64,000 nt of DNA from Paenibacillus xylanexedens (GCF_007676705.1 NZ_VEBF01000001.1:1-64000), one strand, 5' to 3'. Counted from the stretch's first letter, positions 21,907 through 30,948 are shown. Translations and numbers: made by a program. Notes: generated from the sequence alone by a model not told the origin.

Positions 21907-22888
21907 CTGATCTCACCTTTCTCGTAGTGCCCCGTTCGATGAAACTTACGGGCAACTGTATGTTTTTGTTCTCTATTGAAGCTTGTTCCACAAGCTGGAT
22001 AAGTAATCCCGCCGCTTCTCTTCCCATCTCGTATGCTGGCTGATGGATGGTGGACAATGCCGGCGATAACAGGCTGCTCATCGGAATATCATCGAAACCA
22101 ATCACTTGGACGTCATCAGGAACCTTCCTTCCGATTCGTGATGCCTCGTGCAGTACTGCCATGGCTGCGATGTCATTGCTGGCAATGACCCCGTCTGTGT
22201 CAGCATACTTCCTAAATAATTCTTCAGCCCATTTACTTGCCTCGTTAATTGAAAATGAGGTCGTCTGGATTACCCGGTAGTCTAGCCCGGCTTCACGGAT
22301 GATTTCAATCGATCCTTCAAATCGATCCTGAGCTGGTCTGATCTGTGATGGTCCTTGCATAACCGTAATGCGGCGACTACCGCGGTTGATGATCTCCCTT
22401 GCAGCTAGTCTTCCACCTTCCCTGCCATCCGCGTACACGGATGGACGATCCAGTGAAGTTCTGTCCAGAAATACCACGGGAATCTTCAGGTTTTCATATA
22501 TTGGAGAATGAGGGTAGTTCGTTGAAGAGATTACACCGACCACGTTATTCTGGATAAACGTCTGGATGTAATCCTGCTCCTTCCGTTCATCCTCATCACT
22601 ATTTCCGAATATTAATCTGTAATCCTGCTCCTGCATTCGATCCTCTACGCCGCGAGCTAACTGCGGAAAGTATGGGTTTGCGATATCCGGGAGCAATAGG
22701 CCAATCAGTTTGGACTTGCGCTTATATAATGAGCGGGCCACTTCATTCGGTGAAAAGTTAAGCGCCTTCACAGCATCTTCCACTTTCTTGCGTGTGTCCG
22801 CATGAACATAACCTCTATCGTTAATGACCCTTGATACGGTGGCTACAGATACGCCAGCCAGCTGAGCTACGTCTTTTATTGTTGTCAT
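21899..22888 (-). CDS. rbsR: LacI family ribose operon repressor
   Basis: A 329-residue LacI/GalR regulator. The N-terminal helix-turn-helix reads TTIKDVAQLAGVSVATVSRV and continues with the hinge helix (NEVARSLYKRKS). The ligand domain resembles ribose-binding-protein folds (IGLLLPDIANPYF, VIGFDDIPMSSLLSPALSTI). GAGGAG precedes the ATG. It is the first gene of the operon and should repress its own promoter through the TGTAACCGGTTACA palindrome 19 bases upstream, with ribose or a phosphorylated product as inducer. Confidence 0.93.
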   Translation of the reverse strand: MTTIKDVAQLAGVSVATVSRVINDRGYVHADTRKKVEDAVKALNFSPNEVARSLYKRKSKLIGLLLPDIANPYFPQLARGVEDRMQEQDYRLIFGNSDEDERKEQDYIQTFIQNNVVGVISSTNYPHSPIYENLKIPVVFLDRTSLDRPSVYADGREGGRLAAREIINRGSRRITVMQGPSQIRPAQDRFEGSIEIIREAGLDYRVIQTTSFSINEASKWAEELFRKYADTDGVIASNDIAAMAVLHEASRIGRKVPDDVQVIGFDDIPMSSLLSPALSTIHQPAYEMGREAAGLLIQLVEQASIENKNIQLPVSFIERGTTRKVRSDG

Positions 22889-22906
22889 AAGATGCTCTCC
22901 TCTATG

Positions 22907-22920
22907 TGTAACCGGTTACA
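22907..22920. promoter_or_regulatory. Ribose operator, also a full cre match
   Basis: TGTAACCGGTTACA is a perfect palindrome centred on CG, as expected for a LacI-family operator. It also fits the CcpA cre pattern TGNAANCGNWWNCA at every position. It lies just downstream of the -10 box, so a bound protein would block initiation. Confidence 0.75.
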
Positions 22921-22925
22921 GACTT

Positions 22926-22963
22926 AAATTATCATATTCTTTTCAGTTTGACAAGCGTTTTCA
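22926..22963 (-). promoter_or_regulatory. rbs promoter with overlapping cre-like site
   Basis: On the minus strand TTGTCA (22949-22954) and TAATTT (22926-22931) are 17 bases apart. TGAAAACGCTTGTC (22950-22963) matches the cre pattern at 12 of 14 positions and overlaps the -35 box. Catabolite repression plus RbsR control is the likely logic. Confidence 0.55.
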
Positions 22964-23068
22964 TTCTGGAAATTTCTCCAAGTCTATTGCCAAATGTACT
23001 GAAATACAGGCATATCCAAGCTTTAATGCCTATTAGACGTCTCAAAATTTCATGCTGTCAAACATAGA

Positions 23069-23104
23069 AAATGACGAGATCGTCAGATAACGCCCTCGTC
23101 ATTT
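23069..23104 (-). terminator. Terminator of the SnoaL-like gene
   Basis: AAATGACGAG and CTCGTCATTT form a ten-base-pair stem. On the minus strand it follows the SnoaL-like stop codon and is trailed by TTTTCTAT. Confidence 0.65.
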
Positions 23105-23135
23105 CTTTAACCATTCATTCTAGAAAATCATTTTC

Positions 23136-23570
23136 CTACAGTGACCTTACTTCGATGATGATATAGTGCGAGGTACGCTCTTGTATCAACCACTTTCCGT
23201 CCTGACGGACATAAACATCATGATATTGAACACTATAATCCGTAAGAACTTCCCTTCCCTCTTCGTCCCTGACCATTTTAATTTGAGAAAATACTACCCC
23301 TGTTGCAGTATCACCTTCCACGTTAACGACATGCTGTGCGTTTGTGGTGAAATAGCGTTTCACTGCTGCCACATGACCGTTAAACTCTTCTTCCAGCTGC
23401 TTGGTTCCTATTACTTCGGACATCAGTTGATCACCAAAGTATACATTGAATCGTGTATCCCGCGTAAATAAAAGCATTTGATCCGCAACTCTTTTGGCAT
23501 CGGTTAACGTAGCATATGAGTCTACCAAACCTCTCAAATCGGATTTTGCTTGTAAAATTTCCAGTGACAT
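23136..23570 (-). CDS. SnoaL-like / NTF2-fold protein
   Basis: A 144-residue cone-shaped alpha+beta (NTF2-like) protein. Features are an N-terminal helix pair (DLRGLVDSYATLTDAKRVAD), DTRFNVYFGDQLM, a central HVVNVEGDTATGV and the C-terminal GKWLIQERTSHYI. Such SnoaL_4-type proteins include hydratases, isomerases and orphan stress proteins, so the reaction is unknown. Start ATG 23570 follows AAGGAGG by eight bases. It is divergent from a TetR regulator with a nested inverted repeat between them and is probably its target. Confidence 0.82.
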   Translation of the reverse strand: MSLEILQAKSDLRGLVDSYATLTDAKRVADQMLLFTRDTRFNVYFGDQLMSEVIGTKQLEEEFNGHVAAVKRYFTTNAQHVVNVEGDTATGVVFSQIKMVRDEEGREVLTDYSVQYHDVYVRQDGKWLIQERTSHYIIIEVRSL

Positions 23571-23596
23571 AAAATTGTCCTCCTTGATGTATATAC

Positions 23597-23644
23597 TAAG
23601 CCACAATATTTGTAATCCAACATTTGTTGAATAAGTATGGCTTA
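23597..23644. promoter_or_regulatory. Nested inverted repeats between SnoaL-like and TetR genes
   Basis: An outer pair TAAGCCA (23597-23603) and TGGCTTA (23638-23644) brackets an inner pair CAACA and TGTTG at 23618-23629. A TetR operator is the simplest reading. Confidence 0.45.
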
Positions 23645-23756
23645 ATGACTATTATAGGGAGTACAAGCATAACTACAATCGTTAATCTGGCGCTTTTTGT
23701 TCGATATCCAACGTTCAAGAGCAAAGTGTTAGATATGTATGGATGGAGGGTATCAC

Positions 23757-24326
23757 ATGAACACGAAAATGGATCGGAGAGTAGTAAAAACGAAGCAAGC
23801 TATCTTTCAATCCTTTCTATCTCTTATCGCCGAGAAAGATTTTGAGGACATTACAATCAATGAGATTGCAGATGGAGCTAACATCAATCGGGGAACTGTA
23901 TACTTTCATTACAGTGATAAGTATGATCTGTTAAATAAGTGCATTGAAGAAAACCTGAACAGAATGATATCCGCAACGACGACAACGAATGCAAATGGTG
24001 AAACGATTGACTTAATTCAATCCTCATTTCTGCCTGTGGTCCGTTACTTTGAAGAAAATCATCGTTTTTACGCTTCAATGCTCTCTAACAAAGGAATTCC
24101 TGCGTTTCGTGAACAGATGTTGGAACTCGTGACAACACACATTCGGATGAACATCAATATGGATGGTGACAATAGCCGCTATGATAAAGAATTTATCACT
24201 CAGTTTATGGCGTCTGCCTTCGTAGGTATCATCGAATGGTGGATTATGAATGATATGCCTCAGTCATCGGAAGAGGTAGCGGAACAATTATGGAGTCTTT
24301 TAAAAAGAAACCAAGTTATCAACTAA
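23757..24326 (+). CDS. TetR/AcrR family transcriptional regulator
   Basis: A 189-residue regulator whose N-terminus MDRRVVKTKQAIFQSFLSLI leads into ITINEIADGANINRGTVYFH, YSDKYDLL. The C-terminal half matches the TetR_C_33-like type with FYASMLSNKGIPAFREQML and a final WWIMNDMP helix. The TetR regulators at 28681-29244 and 31059-31619 look like relatives. ATG 23757 has GGAGGG six bases upstream. It is divergent from the SnoaL-like gene and likely represses it. Confidence 0.88.
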   Translation: MNTKMDRRVVKTKQAIFQSFLSLIAEKDFEDITINEIADGANINRGTVYFHYSDKYDLLNKCIEENLNRMISATTTTNANGETIDLIQSSFLPVVRYFEENHRFYASMLSNKGIPAFREQMLELVTTHIRMNINMDGDNSRYDKEFITQFMASAFVGIIEWWIMNDMPQSSEEVAEQLWSLLKRNQVIN

Positions 24327-24344
24327 AATGTATGCCTCCAAGAA

Positions 24345-24373
24345 AAAGAACGTCCTTTGAGGTGACGTTCTTT
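24345..24373. terminator. Terminator between TetR and GH2 genes
   Basis: AAAGAACGTC and GACGTTCTTT pair across a nine-base loop, with A-rich and T-rich flanks. It lies just after the TetR stop and can terminate in both directions. Confidence 0.75.
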
Positions 24374-24474
24374 CTTCTTGGATCCATGTTGTATTTCATC
24401 AGCTATTCTCAAAAATACTTTTAACTATTGCTACGCATGTACTCCCTTTATCTGCTCTATTTTCCTCGGTTTAA

Positions 24475-27400
24475 CTACCTGCCGTACACTTCGAATGCAC
24501 GGTGTCCCGCTCTAACTCCCTTCGGTAAACCATTGTATACGATCCTCACATACCTTCCGTTTGCTTCAAAGCGGTCCGTACGCGTATGTTCCGTTAAGGT
24601 CTGTCCAGTCTGGTTCGAGACCACTCGCCATTCAAGTGCATCGCTGGAAACCTGAATCACATATCGGAAGTTACCTTGCTCGTGAAATCTCACTTTGGTT
24701 CCGGTGATAGAACGTTCCTGCAACAAATCCACCTGCCACCAGTGGCCTGGAAGATCGTCTTGTGCCTGCCAGTAGGTCTCATCGATACCGTCATTCCCGT
24801 TCATGGCATCCCTGCCCTCGCTCACGCTGTCACTTGATGCTAACTTCCCGCCGGCGAGCTCATATTCCAAAATGGAATGATCACTTCCTGTCACTGCAGC
24901 CGAGTCATTCTTTTTCAGCAATCGGCGGAGATCCTGAATTTCCATCGATACTTTGGGAACAAAAGAATCTGAGGACATGTAGTCGATTAAGCTTTTGCGA
25001 AGCTGCGCTGCGACAGGTCGACTGTTCATATCATGCTCGATATCGATTCCGCAGATCATCAGCTTACCTTTTCCAATGGTATATTCCGCAAGATTCATCA
25101 GTTTTCGGTTGTGAGCGAAGTTGGGAATGACCTGAACAATCGGGTTAAAGGCAATATCATCGTTTACCACAATGGATACAGATCCATCCAACAGGTCCTT
25201 CCATGGATATTCCGCGTATTCCCTGGTGGGAAAGTCGCTCAAGGCCGAATGGTCAGAATCAATAATAATGCCGCATGGGGCTTCAGTTGCAAAATGGGCC
25301 GGACTCCAAAAAAACGGATAAAACTTCCCAGGAGTCGTATTTTTTAAGTCAGCATCTTTGGCCAGAAATAGGACGTTCTCTCCCCCTGCAAGGGTCTGCT
25401 CCATTTCTTCGTCCAGCGTTCGTTTCACCATCATTCCCGCAGGAATTTCCTGAGTGTTATCGATGCTTTTGTACACCCAGAACGACCATTCATTTCTGAC
25501 TTCGCTACCCTCCAGTTCCAAAGATATCGTCAATCTGTCGCTTTTCTGTATTCGATGTGGCACATCTGAAACCAAGCGACCTAATGGTTGACCTGATCCA
25601 AAGGGGATCGGATCTGTAAGCAGAGAACCTTGATCAAGCGTGCGGCCCTGCCCATCTGCAATTTTCCACTGGATGGAGGACCGTCGAAGTTCCTTTACTC
25701 CAAAATGGGCAATGTTGATATCTGCTACGTACAACTCTGTATTCGTATAGATCCGTTTGGGCATGCCAAGCAACAGTACCGTTGGCCCACAGAACTCTCG
25801 GAATCGTTGAGCTTCAATCAAGCCCTTGGATTCCCAAAATGCATTAAGAATGCCCACTGTAGCCGTGCTCTGACCAGGGAAATCATGGAGATCCAGCAAC
25901 TGAAACCCTCCAAGATTCGGTGTGCGCAGGGCAGCTTCGATCTCATCGCGATATAGTTGCAGCGCAAACATCCCCGAGCCATGGACGAATGAGCGCAGGT
26001 CACCTAGTAAATCTCTCTTCTTCAGATCTGCATGGATGACCTCCAGATTAACCGGACGCAATGCTCCGCTATACTTCTCTATCTCTTGTACATCCGGATA
26101 GACAGCATACTGTCCCACTTCATGAGAAATAACAGGCACAGGTCGTTGAGCTACTGCATCTCGAAAATCAAGCTGAGTGGACAAGACTAATTCTTCCGGG
26201 AAGTATTGTCCGCGCACACCTATGCCATCTACCGATTGGGCAATAAACAGATCATCTGCTGGATCGAGCTGCCGATCCCAGTTGGTGGTAAGCGTGTATA
26301 ATCGTCTGTCATCTAACGCTTTCAAGTTGTCTACCATCCGGTGCAACAGGTCAAAGTCACCATTCAATTCATTACCATTACTGTAGATGCAAAATGAAGG
26401 GTGATTCCCATAGGCCTGTACGATCCGCCAGGCTTCCTCAGGTAAGTAGGTATAATGCTCCGCATGTGTTCCCACAGCCATATTCCATGTATCCATCCAC
26501 ATGGGAGCCTCAACCTGTAAGTATAACCCCATTAGATCGGCTGCTTCGAATGCTGCTTCGGGCGGACACCAGGAGTGAAAACGGATGTGATTCAATCCGT
26601 AGTCCTTTGCGGCCTGAAACAGCTTCAGCCAGGAATCAATATCCATCGGAGGATGACCTGTAAGCGGAAAGATACAGCACTCCAAAGTTCCTCGCAAGAA
26701 AATGGGCCTGTTATTAATCTGCATATTTCTTCCCTCTCGTTGAAAGCATCGCAACCCGAATGTTCTATGTTCTGAGATACGAATCGGTTCGCGTTCATCC
26801 AACACTACTTGTGCTTCAATTCTCAGCTCATAGATATTGGGATTGAATTCGTCCCATAACAAAGCATTCTCGCCAAGCTCATATTCCCACTCAAAGTCTT
26901 CACTGGTTGCGCCAGAGACAAGTATGCTTTTCTCAATCTCTTTGCTCGCATGAGGCGCCGCGCCGTACTTGATGTGTGCAGATATTCGCAAATTAGCATG
27001 TGCTTCGCTCTCAACTGTGTTATGATACGTGCCTTTCACAACAACGGAGCTCAGATCAGGTTGAGGAAAAATCTGTACATTATTGACCCAGAAAGGCTCT
27101 AAAGCATGCAGCTCCATTCGGCCAATGACTCCATTCCAGATCGTCTGCGTTTCTTCTGTGTAAGCGCTCGAATGACTGCCCAGATTCTGAACGTCACGAT
27201 TATCAATCTTGAGGGTGAACTGATTTGTTTTTCCAGGTTGAATGAAGTTACTCACATCATATTCATGAGCGACCGACAAGCTATCTTGCTGTCCGACAAG
27301 CTGACCGTTCACCCATAAAGTAGATTGAAACATGATCCGTTCAAGAAACAGGACAACCCGTTTTCCAATCCATTCAGCAGGCACGTGGGTTTCATATTCG

Positions 27401-27654
27401 TACCATGCTGGTCCAACGTATGAGTGACGCTGACGCAGAGAACGGACCGACTCCCGATTCAGTTCATCGCTCCATTCTATGGTGTCTCCAATTCCGTTAA
27501 CTGTCAGCGTACCAGGGAGTGTTACCAGATCCTTTGATTGGGTAACGAACGACTTATACCATTGTGCGGATACGCCGTTATCCTGGGAATCCAGTACGTA
27601 TTTCCATTCCCCCGTAAGTTGAAGTATTCTCTTGTCCTGCTGTTGATCTGGCAT
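24475..27654 (-). CDS. Glycoside hydrolase family 2 enzyme with C-terminal F5/8-type carbohydrate module
   Basis: A 1059-residue GH2 protein. In order it has a jelly-roll sugar-binding domain (WYEYETHVPAEWIGKRV, LWVNGQLVG), an immunoglobulin-like domain and a TIM barrel. The acid/base is in YSNGNELNG (about E429) and the nucleophile in ISHEVGQY (about E512). A long region of unclear function follows, and the last 130 residues look like a discoidin/F5-8C (CBM32-like) module (DETYWQAQDDLPGHWWQVDL). No signal peptide is visible, although such binding modules usually sit on exported enzymes. ATG 27654 has GGAG eight bases upstream. It is divergent from an AraC regulator. The substrate could be a beta-galactoside, glucuronide or mannoside. 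Confidence 0.88.
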   Translation of the reverse strand: MPDQQQDKRILQLTGEWKYVLDSQDNGVSAQWYKSFVTQSKDLVTLPGTLTVNGIGDTIEWSDELNRESVRSLRQRHSYVGPAWYEYETHVPAEWIGKRVVLFLERIMFQSTLWVNGQLVGQQDSLSVAHEYDVSNFIQPGKTNQFTLKIDNRDVQNLGSHSSAYTEETQTIWNGVIGRMELHALEPFWVNNVQIFPQPDLSSVVVKGTYHNTVESEAHANLRISAHIKYGAAPHASKEIEKSILVSGATSEDFEWEYELGENALLWDEFNPNIYELRIEAQVVLDEREPIRISEHRTFGLRCFQREGRNMQINNRPIFLRGTLECCIFPLTGHPPMDIDSWLKLFQAAKDYGLNHIRFHSWCPPEAAFEAADLMGLYLQVEAPMWMDTWNMAVGTHAEHYTYLPEEAWRIVQAYGNHPSFCIYSNGNELNGDFDLLHRMVDNLKALDDRRLYTLTTNWDRQLDPADDLFIAQSVDGIGVRGQYFPEELVLSTQLDFRDAVAQRPVPVISHEVGQYAVYPDVQEIEKYSGALRPVNLEVIHADLKKRDLLGDLRSFVHGSGMFALQLYRDEIEAALRTPNLGGFQLLDLHDFPGQSTATVGILNAFWESKGLIEAQRFREFCGPTVLLLGMPKRIYTNTELYVADINIAHFGVKELRRSSIQWKIADGQGRTLDQGSLLTDPIPFGSGQPLGRLVSDVPHRIQKSDRLTISLELEGSEVRNEWSFWVYKSIDNTQEIPAGMMVKRTLDEEMEQTLAGGENVLFLAKDADLKNTTPGKFYPFFWSPAHFATEAPCGIIIDSDHSALSDFPTREYAEYPWKDLLDGSVSIVVNDDIAFNPIVQVIPNFAHNRKLMNLAEYTIGKGKLMICGIDIEHDMNSRPVAAQLRKSLIDYMSSDSFVPKVSMEIQDLRRLLKKNDSAAVTGSDHSILEYELAGGKLASSDSVSEGRDAMNGNDGIDETYWQAQDDLPGHWWQVDLLQERSITGTKVRFHEQGNFRYVIQVSSDALEWRVVSNQTGQTLTEHTRTDRFEANGRYVRIVYNGLPKGVRAGHRAFEVYGR

Positions 27655-27751
27655 GCGCTTCACTCCTATCCAATACATGTAGAACGCTTTCATTTTAAGT
27701 TATTCTCGTATATTATTTTAGAATATGTAGGGGAGTGAAAGGAATGAGGAT

Positions 27752-28609
27752 ATGGCTAACAAACCAGACGATCCTGCTATGCTTGAAACCAAACAACAAT
27801 ACACGCATCCTCCCGGTATTCTGGTGTCCGACCATTATATTCAACCTTACGGTTACTCTTGTTATCGTGCACAGGGCACCAAGGATTGGCTAATCATATA
27901 TACGTTATCGGGAAGAGGAAGTATATGTAATGGTGCCAATGGATACCTGAGCTGTGCAGCCGAGACGTTGACCATCGTATCTCCTGGAACCACACAGGAT
28001 TACTTCACCGAGCAAGGGTATATTTGGGAAAAAATGTGGGCCCACTTCATGCCGCGTTTGACCTGGATGGATTGGATACCTTCCAGCAATACGGATGGTC
28101 CTATAATTCAACTCCATATCAACAATGATAGCTCTCGGAAAGCTATAGATTCGGCTTTTTCCAGAGTGATCTCCTACAGATTATATGAAGATTCGATTCT
28201 GAGGGATGAGCTGACGTTAAACGCATTGGAAGAGATTATCTTGTTGGTCGCCAGCCAGAATCAATCGAAGAGAGAACTGGATTCACGCGTTCAGGACGTA
28301 CTGAACATCATATCCCGGCAATACATGGATTATATTCGTATCGAAGACTTGGGCAAGAGCGTATGTCTATCTCCCTCCCGTTTGTCTCATTTGTTCAAGG
28401 AACAAGTGGGTGATTCCATTATGGAAACTTTAATGAAATATCGCCTGCGGCAAGCTGAACAATTACTTAAGCATACTTTGCGGCCCATTACTGAGATTGC
28501 TCTGGCCGTTGGCTTCCATTCACCAGACTATTTTTCACGACAATTCTCCAGTCATTTCGGAGTTACGCCATCGAATTATCGCAAAAAATTTAGGGAAGGC
28601 ATGCTTTGA
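27752..28609 (+). CDS. AraC family transcriptional regulator
   Basis: A 285-residue regulator. The N-terminal cupin half has DWLIIYTLSGRGSICNGANG and TIVSPGTTQDYF. The C-terminal DNA-binding part has RIEDLGKSVCLSPSRLSHLF, then ITEIALAVGFHSPDYFSRQF ending in GVTPSNYRKKF. It is divergent from the GH2 glycosidase with only 97 bases between the starts, so it is very probably the sugar-responsive activator of that gene. AAGGA precedes the ATG. A long imperfect hairpin overlaps its stop codon. Confidence 0.9.
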   Translation: MANKPDDPAMLETKQQYTHPPGILVSDHYIQPYGYSCYRAQGTKDWLIIYTLSGRGSICNGANGYLSCAAETLTIVSPGTTQDYFTEQGYIWEKMWAHFMPRLTWMDWIPSSNTDGPIIQLHINNDSSRKAIDSAFSRVISYRLYEDSILRDELTLNALEEIILLVASQNQSKRELDSRVQDVLNIISRQYMDYIRIEDLGKSVCLSPSRLSHLFKEQVGDSIMETLMKYRLRQAEQLLKHTLRPITEIALAVGFHSPDYFSRQFSSHFGVTPSNYRKKFREGML

Positions 28610-28645
28610 CTTGCGCTAACGCAACTCAAAAAGCACACCTTCCCT
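28592..28645 (+). terminator. Long hairpin overlapping the AraC stop codon
   Basis: AGGGAAGGCATGCTTT and AAAGCACACCTTCCCT pair except for two bases, with a second inner pair TTGCG and CGCAA around CTAA. The last codons of the AraC gene lie in the left arm. No T run follows, so it may be a processing or 3'-end stabilising structure and not a classical terminator. Confidence 0.5.
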
Positions 28646-28680
28646 GTGTAGTTATGAAGAGTAAGTTTTGTGCTACTAAT

Positions 28681-29244
28681 TCACACATGTTGTTCTACAT
28701 TCAAAAGCAGTTTAAACGTATCTTTCATTATATCCTCAGATGGCAGATCACCATTCTTCACGAACTTTATAGACATACCATATAGACTCCAGCTAATCAT
28801 AATACTATGCAGTTCTAATTTCTCAGCAGACCATGTTGGATACTCTTGCTTCAGCAGTTCCTTAAATGCCTTGCTCATCGCTTCCTTCATAACTGTCTCT
28901 ATTTTAACTGTAAATGCCTCATAACTTCGTTTACACTGACTAGCCAATTCATTTTGAAATGAGATCAAACGAAAGAAAATATCATTCAGAACTTTTGGCG
29001 ATAATGCTTCATGCGAAGTCACATCTTTCAAAACTTCCTGCAAGATATCTTCACGTAGAACCGTTTCCATCAGGTCATATTTATCAAAGAAATGGTAATA
29101 AAAAGTGGCTCGATTGATGGTCGCTTTTTGCGTGATATCCTTGATCGTTATATTCTTGAAATCTTTATCCATAACTAACGACATGAATGCATCCATGATC
29201 AGCTTACGTGTTCTTACAAACCGTGGATCTAACGTTTTCTCCAT
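28681..29244 (-). CDS. TetR/AcrR family transcriptional regulator
   Basis: A 187-residue regulator. The N-terminus DPRFVRTRKLIMDAFMSLVM runs into ITIKDITQKATINRATFYYH and FFDKYDLMETV, a normal TetR helix-turn-helix. The C-terminal part has a WSLYGMSIKFVKNG helix of the kind seen in TetR_C_33-like proteins. GGAGG lies six bases before the ATG. It is divergent from an NmrA-like reductase gene, with a perfect inverted repeat between them. Confidence 0.88.
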   Translation of the reverse strand: MEKTLDPRFVRTRKLIMDAFMSLVMDKDFKNITIKDITQKATINRATFYYHFFDKYDLMETVLREDILQEVLKDVTSHEALSPKVLNDIFFRLISFQNELASQCKRSYEAFTVKIETVMKEAMSKAFKELLKQEYPTWSAEKLELHSIMISWSLYGMSIKFVKNGDLPSEDIMKDTFKLLLNVEQHV

Positions 29245-29348
29245 CTAATCCCTCCTATTTTATCGACACTTGAGATGAAATGTCGGATATACGATCTTTC
29301 AGTGGTTTTGTTGATTGTCCGATACTCACTAGCCATATAGACTTGATT

Positions 29349-29366
29349 ATACAACAAGTGTTGTAT
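29349..29366. promoter_or_regulatory. Inverted repeat, probable TetR operator
   Basis: ATACAACA and TGTTGTAT flank a two-base centre. It lies between the divergent TetR and NmrA-like genes, about 65 bases before the reductase start. Confidence 0.65.
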
Positions 29367-29431
29367 AGCCGAAAGTTGAGATTAGCGACGGATATTAACC
29401 GTTAATCAAGTCCACATTGGAGGAGACAGAG

Positions 29432-30292
29432 ATGAAAATTTTAGTGACGGGTGCATCCGGTCATTTGGGAGCAAAGATTATAGAATATTTAGCGGAGAAC
29501 ATGCCGTCTTCAAATATTATTGCAGGGGTCCGTGACACCCAATCAGAGAAAGCACAGAAGTTTACAGCACAAGGGATTGAGGTTCGTGAAACGGACTTCG
29601 ACAAGAAAGATACTTTAGTTCAAGCATTTCAAGGCATAGATCGTGTATTTATAGTGTCAACCTTCGGGGATGTTGAATCTTCTATTCGTCAGCAGACCCA
29701 TGCTGTTGAAGCAGCAAAAGAAACCGGTGTTGTTCAGATGGTATATTCAAGTGCCCCACGTGCGGATGTGAGCGATTTCTTCTTGGCGGGTATTCACCGT
29801 GTACGTGAGGAGATTATGAAGGAATCTGGTATCCCGTACGTCTTTGTCCGTAATAACTGGTATGTTGAAAATGAATTAGCAACGATTCAGCAATGTTTGA
29901 ACGGTGCTCCTTGGGTGACTTCTGCGGGTGAAGGTAAAGTGGGCTGGGTGTATCGCCCCGATCTGGCTGAAGCAACAGCACACGTCCTCACAGGTGAAGG
30001 TCACGATAATAAAGCTTACGAATTATCCGGTGAGAACTTAACCCAGCAGCAGTTCGTAGATGCGATTAATGAAGTTACGGGTAACCATATTCCGCTGTTA
30101 ACTGTTGATGATGCTTCCTACAGTGACATGTTAAAAGGTGCGAATGTACCAGAGGACGTTGCAGCACTCCTCGTGATGACTCAACAAGGGATTCGCGCAG
30201 GCGGACTTGAGAATGCTCATTCCGATTTGGAGATACTCCTTGGTCGTAAACCAACTTCTGTCCAAGAAGCATTACAACAATTATTGAGTTAA
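29432..30292 (+). CDS. NmrA-like NAD(P)H:quinone reductase family protein
   Basis: A 286-residue atypical SDR close to QOR2/YtfG-type NAD(P)H:quinone oxidoreductases. The N-terminal Rossmann motif is TGASGHLGAKIIEYLAEN, followed by DRVFIVST, QMVYSSAP and the substrate-side FVRNNWYVEN. The catalytic tyrosine-lysine pair of classical SDRs is absent, as is usual in this family. ATG 29432 follows GGAGG by eight bases; an in-frame TTG at 29417 overlaps that site. It is divergent from a TetR regulator and fits a quinone or electrophile stress response. Confidence 0.87.
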   Translation: MKILVTGASGHLGAKIIEYLAENMPSSNIIAGVRDTQSEKAQKFTAQGIEVRETDFDKKDTLVQAFQGIDRVFIVSTFGDVESSIRQQTHAVEAAKETGVVQMVYSSAPRADVSDFFLAGIHRVREEIMKESGIPYVFVRNNWYVENELATIQQCLNGAPWVTSAGEGKVGWVYRPDLAEATAHVLTGEGHDNKAYELSGENLTQQQFVDAINEVTGNHIPLLTVDDASYSDMLKGANVPEDVAALLVMTQQGIRAGGLENAHSDLEILLGRKPTSVQEALQQLLS

Positions 30293-30378
30293 CCTTTGCG
30301 CTTATATATAGGATTGCAATTATAGAAATTTTATCGCTTGTGTTGCTAATCCTTCTGCTATAGCAGGTAAGCAGATGA

Positions 30379-30402
30379 AGCCCTACCGAAATCGGTAGGG
30401 CT
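30379..30402. terminator. Bidirectional terminator
   Basis: AGCCCTACCGA and TCGGTAGGGCT form a perfect 11-bp stem around AA, followed by TTTTC on the plus strand. It separates the convergent NmrA-like and cupin genes. Confidence 0.85.
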
Positions 30403-30483
30403 TTTCTAACAACATCAATTCATATAGGCATACCGGATGATGTGGCATTCAGTCACCTTTTTTCCATAATCCAGTTACATTAT

Positions 30484-30903
30484 TCACCGATTATTTGTAG
30501 CATTTCCGTACACTTCATCTGTCACAGGTTCTAACCACTCTGGTGTACCTGCAGTGATTGCAATGTGTTCAAACCAACTATCTTTAGCGGCTCCATGCCA
30601 GTGTTTTACACCATCATGAGTCACAATAACATCGCCGGCTTTTAGGAATTGAGCAGGTTTGCCTTCTTCCTGATACCATCCTTCCCCACCTGTAACTAAC
30701 AACAGTTGAAATCCACCACGATGGATATGCCAGTTATTTCTGCATCCCGGTTCAAATGTAACATTACCAACACCCACGTTCACTTTGGGATCAGCAACCA
30801 AAGATTGGAGATAACTTTGCCCTATGAAATATTGCGCAAATGCTTCGTTTTTTTCTCCTACCGGGAATATAACGCCATGTTGAACTTCCTCATGCTTTGC
30901 CAT
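30484..30903 (-). CDS. Small cupin-domain protein
   Basis: A 139-residue single cupin. The metal-binding first motif is NWHIHRGGFQLLLVTGGEGW with the H-x-H pair, and the second motif is GDVIVTHDGVKHWHGA with its histidine. Proteins of this kind often sit beside reductases and are described as quercetin-dioxygenase-like or carboxymuconolactone-decarboxylase-associated cupins; the reaction is unknown. ATG 30903 has TTGGAGG eight bases upstream. It is divergent from a TetR gene with a palindrome between them. Confidence 0.85.
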   Translation of the reverse strand: MAKHEEVQHGVIFPVGEKNEAFAQYFIGQSYLQSLVADPKVNVGVGNVTFEPGCRNNWHIHRGGFQLLLVTGGEGWYQEEGKPAQFLKAGDVIVTHDGVKHWHGAAKDSWFEHIAITAGTPEWLEPVTDEVYGNATNNR

Positions 30904-30934
30904 TTTATTTACCTCCAATATATTACACACCTAC

Positions 30935-30948
30935 GTGCGATATCGCAC
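30935..30948. promoter_or_regulatory. 14-bp palindrome, probable TetR operator
   Basis: GTGCGATATCGCAC is perfectly self-complementary and lies between the divergent cupin and TetR genes. A related half-site, TCGTGCGATT, occurs again near 31036. Confidence 0.6.
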
